A stretch of DNA of 64,000 nucleotides, from positions 4,216,001-4,280,000 of the forward strand of contig CP071497.1 of NCBI GenBank assembly GCA_017354895.1. Direction: 5' to 3'. The notes under the pieces were generated by a model, which searched no databases, was not told the DNA's origin, and was given only the letters and a program-made list of their open reading frames with translations. Source of the stretch: Podospora comata (Eukaryota; Ascomycota; Sordariomycetes; Sordariales; Podosporaceae). Below, piece by piece: positions 35,701-44,699 of the stretch (positions are counted from its first letter, which is position 1; each line of letters begins with the position of its first letter). The translations under genes and the position numbers were made by a program.

Positions 35701-36334
35701 GGATGGGGTTGGCGGCGTTTGTAATCCCCCTCATCTGTCCGACGGTCATCTTCATGGATAGCGTACTCGTTTGTTGCCATTCCTGCCCGGCAGGTAGATT
35801 CGGCAGTCCCTTCAAATCTCCTGGATTCAACTTGAGCTCTTCTTGCGTGAATGTGAACAGCGCCAGCCACGGCACCCTCCGCCTAGTATCGCCATTACCC
35901 TCCGTACTGGAGCTGCCAATTCTCTCCCACGGTAGATGGGGATCGCTCAACACAACGTGAGGCAGCATCCGGTTCTCTTCGGGGTACCCCGACGGCGGAT
36001 AGACGGAATAGACGGACTGTTCAGGCAGCATGAATTGCGGTGCGTCGACGGAGAAGGTCTGCTGAGAGAGGAGCAGCAGTGGCTGGTCGTTATTCTTGGC
36101 TTTGACGGTCTGCTCCGCGGTGACAGTGTACTGGGGTCCTGCGACAAGACTAGGCGCCCAGAAAGAGTTGAGCCGTTCCTCGCCGGGGAGGAGATCTGGA
36201 CCGTCGTCGTCTTCGCCCAGCAGGGCGAGGCCTTTAGCTTTGCGGGCTTTGTAAACATGTCTTCGGGCATGGCGGAGGGTGAGGTGGCGGGGGGAGTTGA
36301 TTGCCCGAGATTTGCCGCCTGTGAAGATAGCCAT
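32714..36334 (-). CDS. Cluster gene A: 1,206-aa cytoplasmic protein of unknown function
   Basis: Single open exon of 3.6 kb. The N-terminus is basic (R-H-A-R-R-H-V-Y-K-A-R) without a signal peptide, and no membrane segment is visible. The body is a mixed alpha/beta protein with W-L-A-L-F-T-F-T-Q-E-E-L, V-A-V-H-L-V-S-I-E-G-V-E, and a stretch at about residues 455-480 (S-A-W-N-L-G-R-I-L-A-V-G-D-Q). The last resembles, from memory, bacterial proteins that sit beside DUF6603-type genes. An acidic Ser/Asp tract lies near residue 965. It is divergent from the lectin-like gene at 37213. The lack of introns in a gene this long, unlike most neighbours, is compatible with bacterial ancestry, but this is inference. 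Function cannot be stated. Confidence 0.85.
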   Translation of the reverse strand: MAIFTGGKSRAINSPRHLTLRHARRHVYKARKAKGLALLGEDDDGPDLLPGEERLNSFWAPSLVAGPQYTVTAEQTVKAKNNDQPLLLLSQQTFSVDAPQFMLPEQSVYSVYPPSGYPEENRMLPHVVLSDPHLPWERIGSSSTEGNGDTRRRVPWLALFTFTQEELKLNPGDLKGLPNLPAGQEWQQTSTLSMKMTVGQMRGITNAANPIQDGEEEFRNVNDKKGEFIFIKPNLFKSLFSAFDENGNRIEKDKPDVSQYAYLSHVRKINTTGMAIGGTEDVGIFSIVVGARSGPMHNKTPVSVAVHLVSIEGVEQMTFPNPEEKQFVSLCSLHSWNYTVMPPNMLNVYDSFVNLGRSLSVLRPPQDVIDSLKGNRVSERLAKRLEDGFTLVKYRMQTGESTMAFYRSPFTPTVVPKNPYFDTCSNSGQDFQILDQELGIVDVTYSSAWNLGRILAVGDQGFTAALSRLRGAIHKLAMHKIKLAAAKKLGGETSVRTLAEVLDGMKHTVNKLNEMSEGLPTETPDPVDGPSDPATPPTSSWVRWFRPILGPKKTRALDLNNRIIEQQYLEAATQAALELSLAQGSDEKHQIVYDETNSPVSTDWMVVLAFVMDRMFLSGVPAHYLISDPSHLSPESLKFFYIDPNWVDAMIDGTLSLGNEKGTDMDRAAIKEAVNRFIKHLPEEQKHRPQVPTYGFYLRSDLVTMFPDLKVDTVRKDQEAPPQAPLLRHEIVADGVMLGLLDRTPGSVDFDTLIFTQPPHQPCFAVGNSLGADHLTVNMRKQYTVDKEERKLDPSNPQLPFKPPIEQSPTSKDNFFLWNTVPRAVQPDVEDDLRLLRSTRFAKVQLDMLNDKNLMKPYKHPKNPEGPDIVPFEDDTPNSALFAMQLTEPIYYLEIDLKKSGSGQPVPAIASLQPPENTTMIRSLAFAVPEGPQTLRTLHSTNHPIVPKLFPLTAASDDEDSGSEDDSDHPFLRPRAASTAASSIFSLDTSEPASLAYSPCDAPHIRSIPTVTSPILPPSPSTPHFARLATRAAIAPEDPAGPPVFKCTAYTPNQNAIYTNSLNLPKDIVFSILVSNTQSNYMLKEFDVCIPLGDTKYQGRNMLMKTYQGAGATILSNLRFNALLQFSKLHDPELDVLMLRLLPRSSTGFVSVRKVYELSSILSLAYLNDYGKGDRVVRLITLAYFRGARERDPIRGEFEVVLSNDG

Positions 36335-37212
36335 CTTGGACTGAACCCCAAAACTGGAAAGCAGTCAAGGGCTATAACTCTAGCGTTAAGATAAGTATCG
36401 TGATGTGAAGAATGAAGCAGGCTGCTGTTGGGTAATACGTCAGGACGATGAGGAACTTGGGAAGTTGTTGTGCAGCAGCTTTGGTTTGGTCCGAGATTGG
36501 CCCACTTGCGATTTCCTCTCTCCCCATCCCCCCAAAATAGGCCAGTTATTTTCGAAGTACCTCGTGTCTCCAAGATCAAAAAGTGACTTTGGGCGATACT
36601 TTTCCTGTTGAACAATGAGCACCACTATCCCCGAAGCAGGCAGACCAGAACCCCGCAGGGGTCACCTGCATTGCATAGCAGACGGAACAGAGAGACCTAT
36701 CGAAATATGCAGTACTACACTGCGTCACTGCATGTCTCAAGCGCGAATTCCGCAAGCTGGCATAACGGAACTTTGAACTGTCTGCTTCAGCCAGCCACTT
36801 TTGAGGATCATGATGGGCACGTCTGCATCATGAGCCGGATTGGGGGATGAAGCCGTACATCATGAGCGCTGAGTTGTCAAGCATGACGATTGTCACATGA
36901 AGTCATCCGGTGTCAGGATTGTAAGTTTCATATTGTTCGTCTTTGGGTGATCTACAACCACAGTGTGTGGTGGTTTGAGGGGTCACTGAGCTCCATGAAG
37001 GAAATTGCCATTATCGTTACCTTATATTTACAAAAATGATGTGCAGATTTTGCATGACAAGACGGTATATAAATTATGATGGCTCTGCTTCAACATTCTG
37101 CCTTTACATCCTCTCACTTTGTCACCCTCTTTCCCCTTACCTTGACAAACAAAAGACATCTCAACCGTTCCACAAAGTATTTCCCATCTCCTTCAGGACT
37201 TGAATCACAATC
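36335..37212. promoter_or_regulatory. Shared divergent promoter region of cluster genes A and B
   Basis: About 880 nt between the start codons of two oppositely oriented genes. A TATA box faces gene B. No coding frame of interest inside. Confidence 0.5.
37066..37073 (+). promoter_or_regulatory. TATA box of the lectin-like gene
   Basis: TATATAAA lies about 140 nt upstream of the start codon, followed by a pyrimidine-rich leader. Confidence 0.55.
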
Positions 37213-38233
37213 ATGGTCGGCGTAACAACCATTGCGAACCTCAACGCCCCAGCCGGCAAGCAAATCAGCTTGTACTACAACCTCAAAAATCAGAACCTTG
37301 GTCTTCAGCAACGCAACGAGTCCACTTCGCAAGACCCCCCCACCGATGTCTATGTCTCTAGCATCACTGCTCAAGTCGGATGGATTGAAAACCCATCCCA
37401 GGTGGCCAGCGCCAACTTGACCGGTCTTCCACTTGTCTTCGGCTTTACTGAAAAGAAGGCCGATCCTGCTGTTCCCAAGCAGCTGAATCACGACGTCTCT
37501 ATCCTTTCCCCTGTGTATAACCCTGTTGGCCAAACTCTCAAAGACAACAAAACCATCGCTGCTGTCAGTGACGGTGTCTCTGCATCTGTCTTCTTCCTCA
37601 CGTATGTGCTCCAGCTTACCTTTCTACACTTCTTCCCCACCCCCTCTTCCTTTCGTCTGTTCAGTCAACCAGGCTCATTGACCTTTTACCCAGCGGAGGA
37701 AGTGGAAACGCCTACAAAATCGAGGAGGCAGTCGTCGGCCAAATCCAACCAGACGACTGGTCCGGAACCGCAGTCATCATCCAGGACTCATCCCTCGCTG
37801 CGTACTATTCCGAACCCGGTGTTCGTCGGATCATTTACCAGGCTGCCGACAACTCCGAGATCCACGATTATCGCCCCAAACGAGGATGTAAGTGAAACCT
37901 AGCCCGGAACCCATACCGATTAATAACCATTTTTTGACAGACGTGAACATTGGCAACACCAACGCCAAAGATGCCAGTCCTCTTGCTGTTGTCACGGCCG
38001 GCAGCAAGGCCTACCTCTACTATGTGAACACACATGATCAGGTGAAGAGGATCGTCAAGAGTGACCTCTCCAACCCGGACTCGTGGGGTCAGGAGCAGGA
38101 TGTCAACGCGCCTAAAAAGGTTTCAAAGGAGAGTCAGATTACTGTCATCTCTGCGGGTGGGAAGAATCATTTGTTCTATGTCGCTCAGGGGGCGTCCGAC
38201 ACTACGTTTGAGCATATTGTCGACAACCAGTGA
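37213..38233 (+). CDS. Cluster gene B: lectin-like beta-propeller protein without signal peptide (298 aa)
   Basis: There are three exons (37213-37601, 37673-37887, 37941-38233) with 71- and 53-nt introns, summing to 299 codons. The acceptor at 37672 was chosen because it restores the T-L-I-D-L-L-P-S-G-G frame. Repeats of the type L-Y-Y-N-L-K-N-Q-N-L, A-A-Y-Y-S-E-P-G-V-R-R-I-I-Y, L-Y-Y-V-N-T-H-D-Q-V-K-R-I and H-L-F-Y-V-A-Q recur at 45-60 residue spacing. They resemble the blades of fungal fucose-specific (AAL-like) lectins. There is no signal peptide, as in many cytoplasmic fungal defence lectins. Sugar specificity cannot be read. The lectin call is by pattern and is moderately secure. Confidence 0.75.
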
Positions 38234-38709
38234 GGGCGGGGACGGAATGTGGCTTGGATCTGACTTGGCTGTCCACCTTTTTGTTGGGTTGGCATCACGA
38301 TCGTTTTCCTTCTCGGATAGGGTCTGGTAGCATGGATTCGTTCATTTATCTCACAATTTGAACCCTCGTGTGTTCAATACTTTATGTTCCTGCCTATAAA
38401 ACTGAACCCCAGCTCCTTCATCCGCGCTGATCAAGAGCCAGCGGGGACAATACTGCAGCTAATCACCATATTTCAGACTGTAAAGGCGTGTGTATTGTGC
38501 ACGCTATCAGATCTTCACTGTGACTTCTTGCTATCCTCCAGGGCCATGAGTCAACCTTGCTATTGGTAGTTGGATGCACAATCAAGCATGTATTGTGTGG
38601 ATAAGGTGATGGACTAATACCACAAAACCAAACTCAACAAATATTCTGAATTCCCAAACTAACCAGTCGACATGCATCCCAAGCCCTACGTAAACCTACC
38701 ATGGCACTA
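38234..38709. other. Intergenic between convergent genes
   Basis: About 475 nt of 3' flanks of cluster genes B and C. Nothing else seen. Confidence 0.5.
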
Positions 38710-41700
38710 TCATGTCCTCGTCCCCTCTGCCTTGGTGTCATCCTCCGGCTTCTCCACCATAATCGGCCTCCGCAACTGCAAAAACCCCTCAATAGCCGTA
38801 TACGGCGCCTTTTCAAACCCAGGTGCCATAGCATTTCCCTTCCTCTCAATCCCATAAGCATTATAACTAGGAAGTTCATCCCCTTCAATATCAAACGGCT
38901 GCAGCCAATTCCAATCCCCAACGCCCAACGACGGAATAGCAACATTTCTCTTCGGAGCATCCTTCATGGACTTGGTCGTCAATCGACCATCCTTGCTGAA
39001 CTCTCCCACGTCCTTGACAACATTCAACGGACCAGCATGGAAGAAAGCAACCATATTCTGCATGGCATCCTGCCAGGTCCAAGACGGCAGCTGCAGGGAT
39101 TTGGCAGGCAAAAAGGAGGAAAACGCATGGACGGGCGTGAATGGGTCTAGTATAGCGCCGTAAACCTTCATCTCTTTGTTTCGAAGGTCGCGGTATTGTT
39201 GTGGGGAGAGGTACGGCCCGTCGTAGTGCCCGCCAGAGTGCGGAAATGGGGCTACCCAGAATGGTTTGAGCTTCGGGTAGGAGGTGTCGGGTGTGTTGTC
39301 CATCGGAATTAGATTCTCGATCCCGGAAGGGGGAGCAGGCTTTTTGTTGTCCTCGTTGAAGAAGTAAGTGTAGACGTTGTTGAGGACAAGCTCCTTCTCC
39401 TTGTCTTCGACGGTGGGTTCGGCAATGGTCTTGAAGTAGCCCACTAAGCCGTCGGCCTCGCGGGCCTTGTCGCCGAGTTTGATTTGGAATTCATAGCTAG
39501 GTGCGGGAGGACGAGCATCCTGGGCAAGGAGATAGCGCTCGGGAGTGGCGCTCGCGACGCTGATTTTTGTGCTCTGGTTTACGAGGGCGGGTTTCTCTAA
39601 TTCCAGGGAGATGCCCATGTTGACGAGGGCGAGTGGCTTGCCGACGATGGAGCCGAGGAACTGGGAGTAGGCGCTGGGTGAGGGGGGCATGTTCTTGATG
39701 GCGGTCGAAATCATGATCCATAATCCGCGGAGGTAGTTGGCATCTTTCATTTTCTCGACGAGCTCGTCGAGTTGTCTGTTGTCCTTGACCGCAGGGGCTT
39801 TTTTCTCGTTGGAGTCCCCGGCCCCGGGCTCGGGAATGTTGTCGTCGTAGGCGAATGGGAGCCATTTGGGTTCAGCTATGGCGCCATCCCGGCCGCCGAC
39901 ACGAACTTCGCGATAAAAAGTGCCATCGGCGAGGAAGATTTGGATGCCTTGATCCGCGTAGTTGATCACAAGCCAGCCCCAGATGGGATTCTCCCACTCA
40001 TCCACAGGGCGCCAGTAGGAAGAGACGGTATCGGGCTTGGGAGGAATTTCTTTGCCTTCATCATCTAGGTGTCGCTGGCGGACGACAAAGTCTGCGTTGA
40101 GACGCGCAGCTTGGTTGATCTGCGGCGGTAGCTGCATGAACTCGCACTTGGGCCCTTCGTTTTGCAAAACAGTGTTGGCGTGAGTCTTGCCGTTGACTGT
40201 GACGGTCTGAGGTTCGTAAAAGTCGCTGATGGCGGGATAGATGGGAGGGTGTTGACGAGGACCAGCGAGTGGCTTGGGGTCGATGGCGACAAGGGCTTGT
40301 CCAAACTTGTCAATCACATTGAACTTGGTGAACCTGAACTGCCCATGAGTTACGGGTTTGAAAGGGCAGAAGTCCTTTTTTGTGTAGTCATTCTGCACCG
40401 AGTAGGGCGTCAATGCGGAGTTGTTCTGAATCATTTGGATGCGTTCTTTTGTCAAGCCCGCAAGAGAAAACTCGGCCGCCTTAATTGCAGTAGTGCTCTG
40501 CAGACCATCGCTCGTGATGAACTTGTTCTCTGGTTTGATGTGTGTCCCCGCTGATAGAGTGAGCAAGCCTTCCGTGAAGCCATTCAGAGGACAGGAGAGG
40601 AAAGGTAGTTTGGACAAGTGTTGCTGTACCCAGGTCCTCTCGTCATCATCAAGGTGCTCCTTCAAGATGGAGGGTGGTGTATTGTCAAACAACTGATTCA
40701 CCTTCGCCGCCAAGGAGAAGCTCGGCTGGGGAAGGATGAGAACCCGGCCGGAGAGGAGACACGTATCGCCCGCGGCAGCTGGTGTGCCAGACTTCATCTT
40801 CTCCCAGAGCGGCGTTTCGGGCTTTCCGTCTGCATCGACACCTGGAACGCCGTATCTGATCTTCTCAGGGGCGGAAAGGCGAACTGCCTGGCCGCTCAGA
40901 TTCCAGTACTCAAAGGGAATGTGAGTATACTCCACGGCCCATTCAACGTAGAGCGGGAACCACGGCTGACGATTCTCCCATCGATCTCTCCAGTACTTGT
41001 TGTCATTAGTTGCAGAGAGCTTGTCATGAAACTGGGGGAATGCGTGATCTTTCTCAGCAGCAGTATCGTCTGCGGTGTTGCTCGGCATAAGTGTCCAGAA
41101 CTCTTTCAGCAACGTCTCAACGGCGCTCAAGGCAGATTGTCCGGGGAATTTCGTCGTCACCTGTGCTGCCAAGTTGCTGATGTCCCCCGGGACGCCCGTC
41201 TTCGTAACACATTGTGAAGACAGCCTCGCTGTCCCACTGTCATTGAAGTCAGAAGGCCAACCGGACTCAACCCCCCCAAGTAAAACCGTCGGGTCTCGAT
41301 GCTGAAAGTAAAAAGGAAGCGTGCTCGTCTTCAAGTCCTCCAGCAGACTGCTTTCCTCCATTTTCTTCTTGATTTCTCGCATTGTCGTATCCAATTCCTT
41401 CATGTGGTCTTCCAACTTGCTCAACTTTTCTGCCAAATCGTTCGTCTGACGCACATACGGATCATTGTTCCGATTGGCAAAATTTGTTTGATCCGTGACG
41501 TACTTCCACCAAATCGAGAACATGTCCCACCTGTACTGCTCTGCAGAGCGCGCACAGGCATCAACGAGCTGCTGATTGATGTTCAATTCGGCAAGCAGCT
41601 CGACGGCCTTGGGGTCTGGCTGGGTGGGCTTGCCCTTGGAGTCTTGACCAGCAATGAAATAATGCTTGCCACCCTGAATGCGGCCGAAGTTCCAGTTGTA

Positions 41701-43071
41701 GACCATGTCTTTCGCTTCGCGCTGTCCCTCTACACCGTCATCCCTAGCATGGAGCAAAGAGTCAATGGCGAGAATGTCCTCCTCCAACCTCTCAACATCC
41801 TTGTCTTTCTCCTTGTGCCTCCTCGCGGTAATATAGGTGATCAAAGCGTCCATAGGTGATGTTCCTACCGCCGTGGACGGCAATGAGTCATCCTGAAGTG
41901 TTGCCGAGAACTTATCAGAAGGCGTGTCAGGCTTGGTATTCATGTCCCAGTGGACATCGTACAAAGCACCGTGGAGACACATCCTAACGGCGGATGTATC
42001 GGTGAGGAATGTCTCGACCTCACTCGTGCCAGTGTCCTTCAGCTCCATGTAAATAGCTTTGAGCTTATCCTCATGAGTGAACCTTCCATTCTTGTCAAAC
42101 AAGGGGTCAGTGCTATCAGTGGAGTGCCAGCCAACGAGGTAGTAGTCTGCCGTAGCGGAATCGAGGTAGTGTCCTTCTGATGGCTTTGGCGGAGTTGCAC
42201 CATCATCTCCCCTTGCGAGCTTCTTCTTATCATCTTCATCGAGGTACTTGAAATTGTCGACAATGCTAAAGACATTCGCGTTGTGGAGCTGGAAGTCCGC
42301 AAAGAACATGTTGCCGCTCTTGAGAAGACTGATGTCCGTGTAGGAACTCTGATTGCCAGGCTGGTAATTAGCCAAGGGGGTCTTCCTTCCGATAAAGACC
42401 TCAGCCTGTTGCTCGATATCCACCCCTTCGCCTTTCTGCCCAACTACAAAGGGGCTAACATCGGTCTGAAGATCAAACGTGACAGGGATATCGTCAAGAT
42501 CCCACTTGTAGTCACTCTCCAGCACCCAGGCCTCGTACTCGTTGAAGTATTTCTTCAATTCCTCCTTGACCGAGTCCATGTGGAGCCTTCGGATGATGAT
42601 CCACCGCGTAGGGGGCTGCAGATACTCTGGCGTGTCTGAGTTCTTTTTGTCACCGCTGTCCTTGCTGGGTGGTTCTGTCCTCGGGGGGAGACCAAGTCTT
42701 TCACGCTCCTTGTTGTGCCGTTTCTCATCAACGGAGTCGGCAGCTACCACTCCAGACCTATACATGTCTGGGAGAATCCAGTGGAGATAGACGCCATATC
42801 TGTTACGGCGCGGAGTTGGGTGAGGCTGGTCGCCCAGGTCCGTAAGGCGCATGTTCGTCGCAGCAGGTGCGGCATTGTGTAGGTCGGAGTGCCCAAGAAC
42901 ATCACTCTGGATGAGAAAGTTGTCCAGGCGGAGGAAAGTGTAGTTTGGCTGCGTGATGGGGATTATACGAGAGTTCTTGTCGTCCGCTTCGTTGGCGACT
43001 TTGTCGTTGAGAACAAAGGCTTGGAGCTGAAGAGGGATGAGGACGACACTGTCATTTGGCGAATTCTCCAT
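38710..43071 (-). CDS. Cluster gene C: 1,453-aa cytoplasmic protein of unknown function
   Basis: Single 4.4-kb exon with no signal peptide or membrane span. The N-terminus is M-E-N-S-P-N-D-S-V-V-L-I-P-L-Q, followed by R-Y-G-V-Y-L-H-W-I-L-P-D-M-Y at residues 91-104 and W-I-I-I-R-R-L. Near residue 560 there is a short coiled coil. The C-terminal third has N-P-I-W-G-W-L-V-I-N-Y-A-D-Q, then G-K-P-L-A-L-V-N-M-G-I-S-L-E-L (about residue 1,140) and A-D-G-L-V-G-Y-F. I recall these blocks from uncharacterised actinobacterial and myxobacterial proteins (H-W-A-L-P-D, G-R-P-L-A-L-V, D-G-L-V-G-Y-F), but could not search. It is divergent from the 106-aa gene. A structural or scaffold-like role beside the DUF6603-type protein is a guess. 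Confidence 0.85.
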   Translation of the reverse strand: MENSPNDSVVLIPLQLQAFVLNDKVANEADDKNSRIIPITQPNYTFLRLDNFLIQSDVLGHSDLHNAAPAATNMRLTDLGDQPHPTPRRNRYGVYLHWILPDMYRSGVVAADSVDEKRHNKERERLGLPPRTEPPSKDSGDKKNSDTPEYLQPPTRWIIIRRLHMDSVKEELKKYFNEYEAWVLESDYKWDLDDIPVTFDLQTDVSPFVVGQKGEGVDIEQQAEVFIGRKTPLANYQPGNQSSYTDISLLKSGNMFFADFQLHNANVFSIVDNFKYLDEDDKKKLARGDDGATPPKPSEGHYLDSATADYYLVGWHSTDSTDPLFDKNGRFTHEDKLKAIYMELKDTGTSEVETFLTDTSAVRMCLHGALYDVHWDMNTKPDTPSDKFSATLQDDSLPSTAVGTSPMDALITYITARRHKEKDKDVERLEEDILAIDSLLHARDDGVEGQREAKDMVYNWNFGRIQGGKHYFIAGQDSKGKPTQPDPKAVELLAELNINQQLVDACARSAEQYRWDMFSIWWKYVTDQTNFANRNNDPYVRQTNDLAEKLSKLEDHMKELDTTMREIKKKMEESSLLEDLKTSTLPFYFQHRDPTVLLGGVESGWPSDFNDSGTARLSSQCVTKTGVPGDISNLAAQVTTKFPGQSALSAVETLLKEFWTLMPSNTADDTAAEKDHAFPQFHDKLSATNDNKYWRDRWENRQPWFPLYVEWAVEYTHIPFEYWNLSGQAVRLSAPEKIRYGVPGVDADGKPETPLWEKMKSGTPAAAGDTCLLSGRVLILPQPSFSLAAKVNQLFDNTPPSILKEHLDDDERTWVQQHLSKLPFLSCPLNGFTEGLLTLSAGTHIKPENKFITSDGLQSTTAIKAAEFSLAGLTKERIQMIQNNSALTPYSVQNDYTKKDFCPFKPVTHGQFRFTKFNVIDKFGQALVAIDPKPLAGPRQHPPIYPAISDFYEPQTVTVNGKTHANTVLQNEGPKCEFMQLPPQINQAARLNADFVVRQRHLDDEGKEIPPKPDTVSSYWRPVDEWENPIWGWLVINYADQGIQIFLADGTFYREVRVGGRDGAIAEPKWLPFAYDDNIPEPGAGDSNEKKAPAVKDNRQLDELVEKMKDANYLRGLWIMISTAIKNMPPSPSAYSQFLGSIVGKPLALVNMGISLELEKPALVNQSTKISVASATPERYLLAQDARPPAPSYEFQIKLGDKAREADGLVGYFKTIAEPTVEDKEKELVLNNVYTYFFNEDNKKPAPPSGIENLIPMDNTPDTSYPKLKPFWVAPFPHSGGHYDGPYLSPQQYRDLRNKEMKVYGAILDPFTPVHAFSSFLPAKSLQLPSWTWQDAMQNMVAFFHAGPLNVVKDVGEFSKDGRLTTKSMKDAPKRNVAIPSLGVGDWNWLQPFDIEGDELPSYNAYGIERKGNAMAPGFEKAPYTAIEGFLQLRRPIMVEKPEDDTKAEGTRT

Positions 43072-43972
43072 CTTGGTAGTGCTGGTGTGTCGTTCCCGGT
43101 ATCACCTGACTCAAACTGAAGCTCTCTAGGATGGTTGAGGCTGGCTTGACAAGATGGGGAACTACTCCCACAAGCTTTGTCTTCCAGATTGATCATTGCT
43201 GTGACCCGGGCGACGATATCTCCGCTGGGATGAAGCCAGTGTTCCTTGCACGGTGCATTGTCCAGTGTCCTCCGTTGACTGTTGCATTGCAGCTCAATTT
43301 GTGGAAGCCACAGCTGCTCCGAATATGCACTCGATCGAGACGTGATAACAATTGCAGCAACAATTAGTCTCCTGCAAGTTTTCAGCTTTCCGCTCGCAAC
43401 TGCCCGTCTATCATTTCTGATTCTGGTGTTGTACATCTGATCTTCTCTTCTGGTCAAACCTGCATGGTACAATCACGGGAATGAAGCATACCCATCGTGA
43501 TCACATCATGGCTCTCCGGCCCTGGCCTTCGCCAATAGAACGGACCGACGATGGGGTCAGCGCGGTACTTTCAGCCACTAGGTGCACCTTTGCCCAAATG
43601 CCTCAAACTGCCGCACATGAGCTTTATCCTTGTTAACATGGAGCCTATGGGACCGCGAGGTCGTAAAACGTGTGATAACATTAACGCACGCTGAAGACTG
43701 CGGCTTGCGCACGTACCACCTCACGGGCCGCATTTGGAAGCCCAATCAAAGTGCAATTCAGAAGAGAATGGTGGGAAATCAGTGTTCCAGGTTGGGTGCT
43801 GACTCTGTAGGCCCAACAAGAACCTACCATAGATGTCTTTGTCATCGGCGAGATATGAGTCACATGACATCGTTCAAATGGCTCATCTCTCTTGGCTCCC
43901 AGCACCCAATCACTGTGTCAATAACCTCTTCTCAGAATACAAACACTCCGGTTGCATCCTCCCACTGAAATA
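43072..43972. promoter_or_regulatory. Shared divergent promoter region of cluster genes C and D
   Basis: About 900 nt between two divergent start codons. No TATA box is clear and no coding frame is convincing. Confidence 0.45.
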
Positions 43973-44348
43973 ATGGCTGTACGTCAAGAATGTCCTGTCC
44001 ATTTGCTTGCATACCTAACATCAACTCCTCTAGCCTCCTCCGCAATGGACAGATGATTACATCCAAATGGGTGGCGATGCAATCTGGGGTCCCGATGGCG
44101 AGGCGGTTGCTTACATCACTGCTGCCGGCCTTGACAAGACCAACTTGAAGCCACTCTTCACCCTCCTACCCTCGGTCACTGAAGACTTGACTCTCTTTCA
44201 AACGGGGTCGCCGCTCAAATTCTATCTCTGGAGCGCCGACGACTACAGTCTTCACAAGGTCACCTTGGATAGCTTGGATGAAATCTTGAAATGGCTGGAG
44301 GCTGAGGACAGGCCGTTCTATACTTTGCCGTCGGAGAGGATTCTCTGA
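43973..44348 (+). CDS. Cluster gene D: 106-aa protein of unknown function with a two-codon first exon
   Basis: Exon 1 is ATG GCT only (43973-43978). A 55-nt intron (GTACGT ... CTCTAG) follows, and exon 2 is 44034-44348, giving 107 codons. The protein starts M-A-P-P-P-Q-W-T-D-D-Y-I-Q-M-G-G-D-A-I-W-G and is acidic, with a compact alpha/beta pattern (L-K-F-Y-L-W-S-A-D-D, L-D-E-I-L-K-W-L-E-A-E-D). No signal peptide. An alternative is translation from the internal Met of exon 2, giving 93 residues. Its place between two giant cluster genes suggests it belongs to the same system. Confidence 0.65.
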
Positions 44349-44699
44349 CGGCAGGGTGGTTCAAAAGGGGATATGTCATTTATCTCTTTTTCCACCTAGT
44401 TTGCAGCGAGTACTAAAACTATCTTCCTCTTGAAGATCACTGTTGCTCTGTCAGGGCTGCCCATGCATTTCACGAAGCTCGTGACATTTTGTTGGAAACT
44501 GGGGTTGCATGATAATTATGGGTTCTCCCACACTATTCAATCATGCAGAAGAACAGAGATAGCGAGCGGATGTAACTTCTTGCTATAGAAAACTCTCATT
44601 TACACCATACCATGACTATCAATGAAACCTCTAATCTCCATCTCAAAGAGATTGAAACAGCATTTCCAACGATTCCACCCACCTCAATCTTGACTCATG
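44349..44699. other. Intergenic between convergent genes
   Basis: About 350 nt of 3' flanks of cluster genes D and E. Nothing else seen. Confidence 0.5.
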
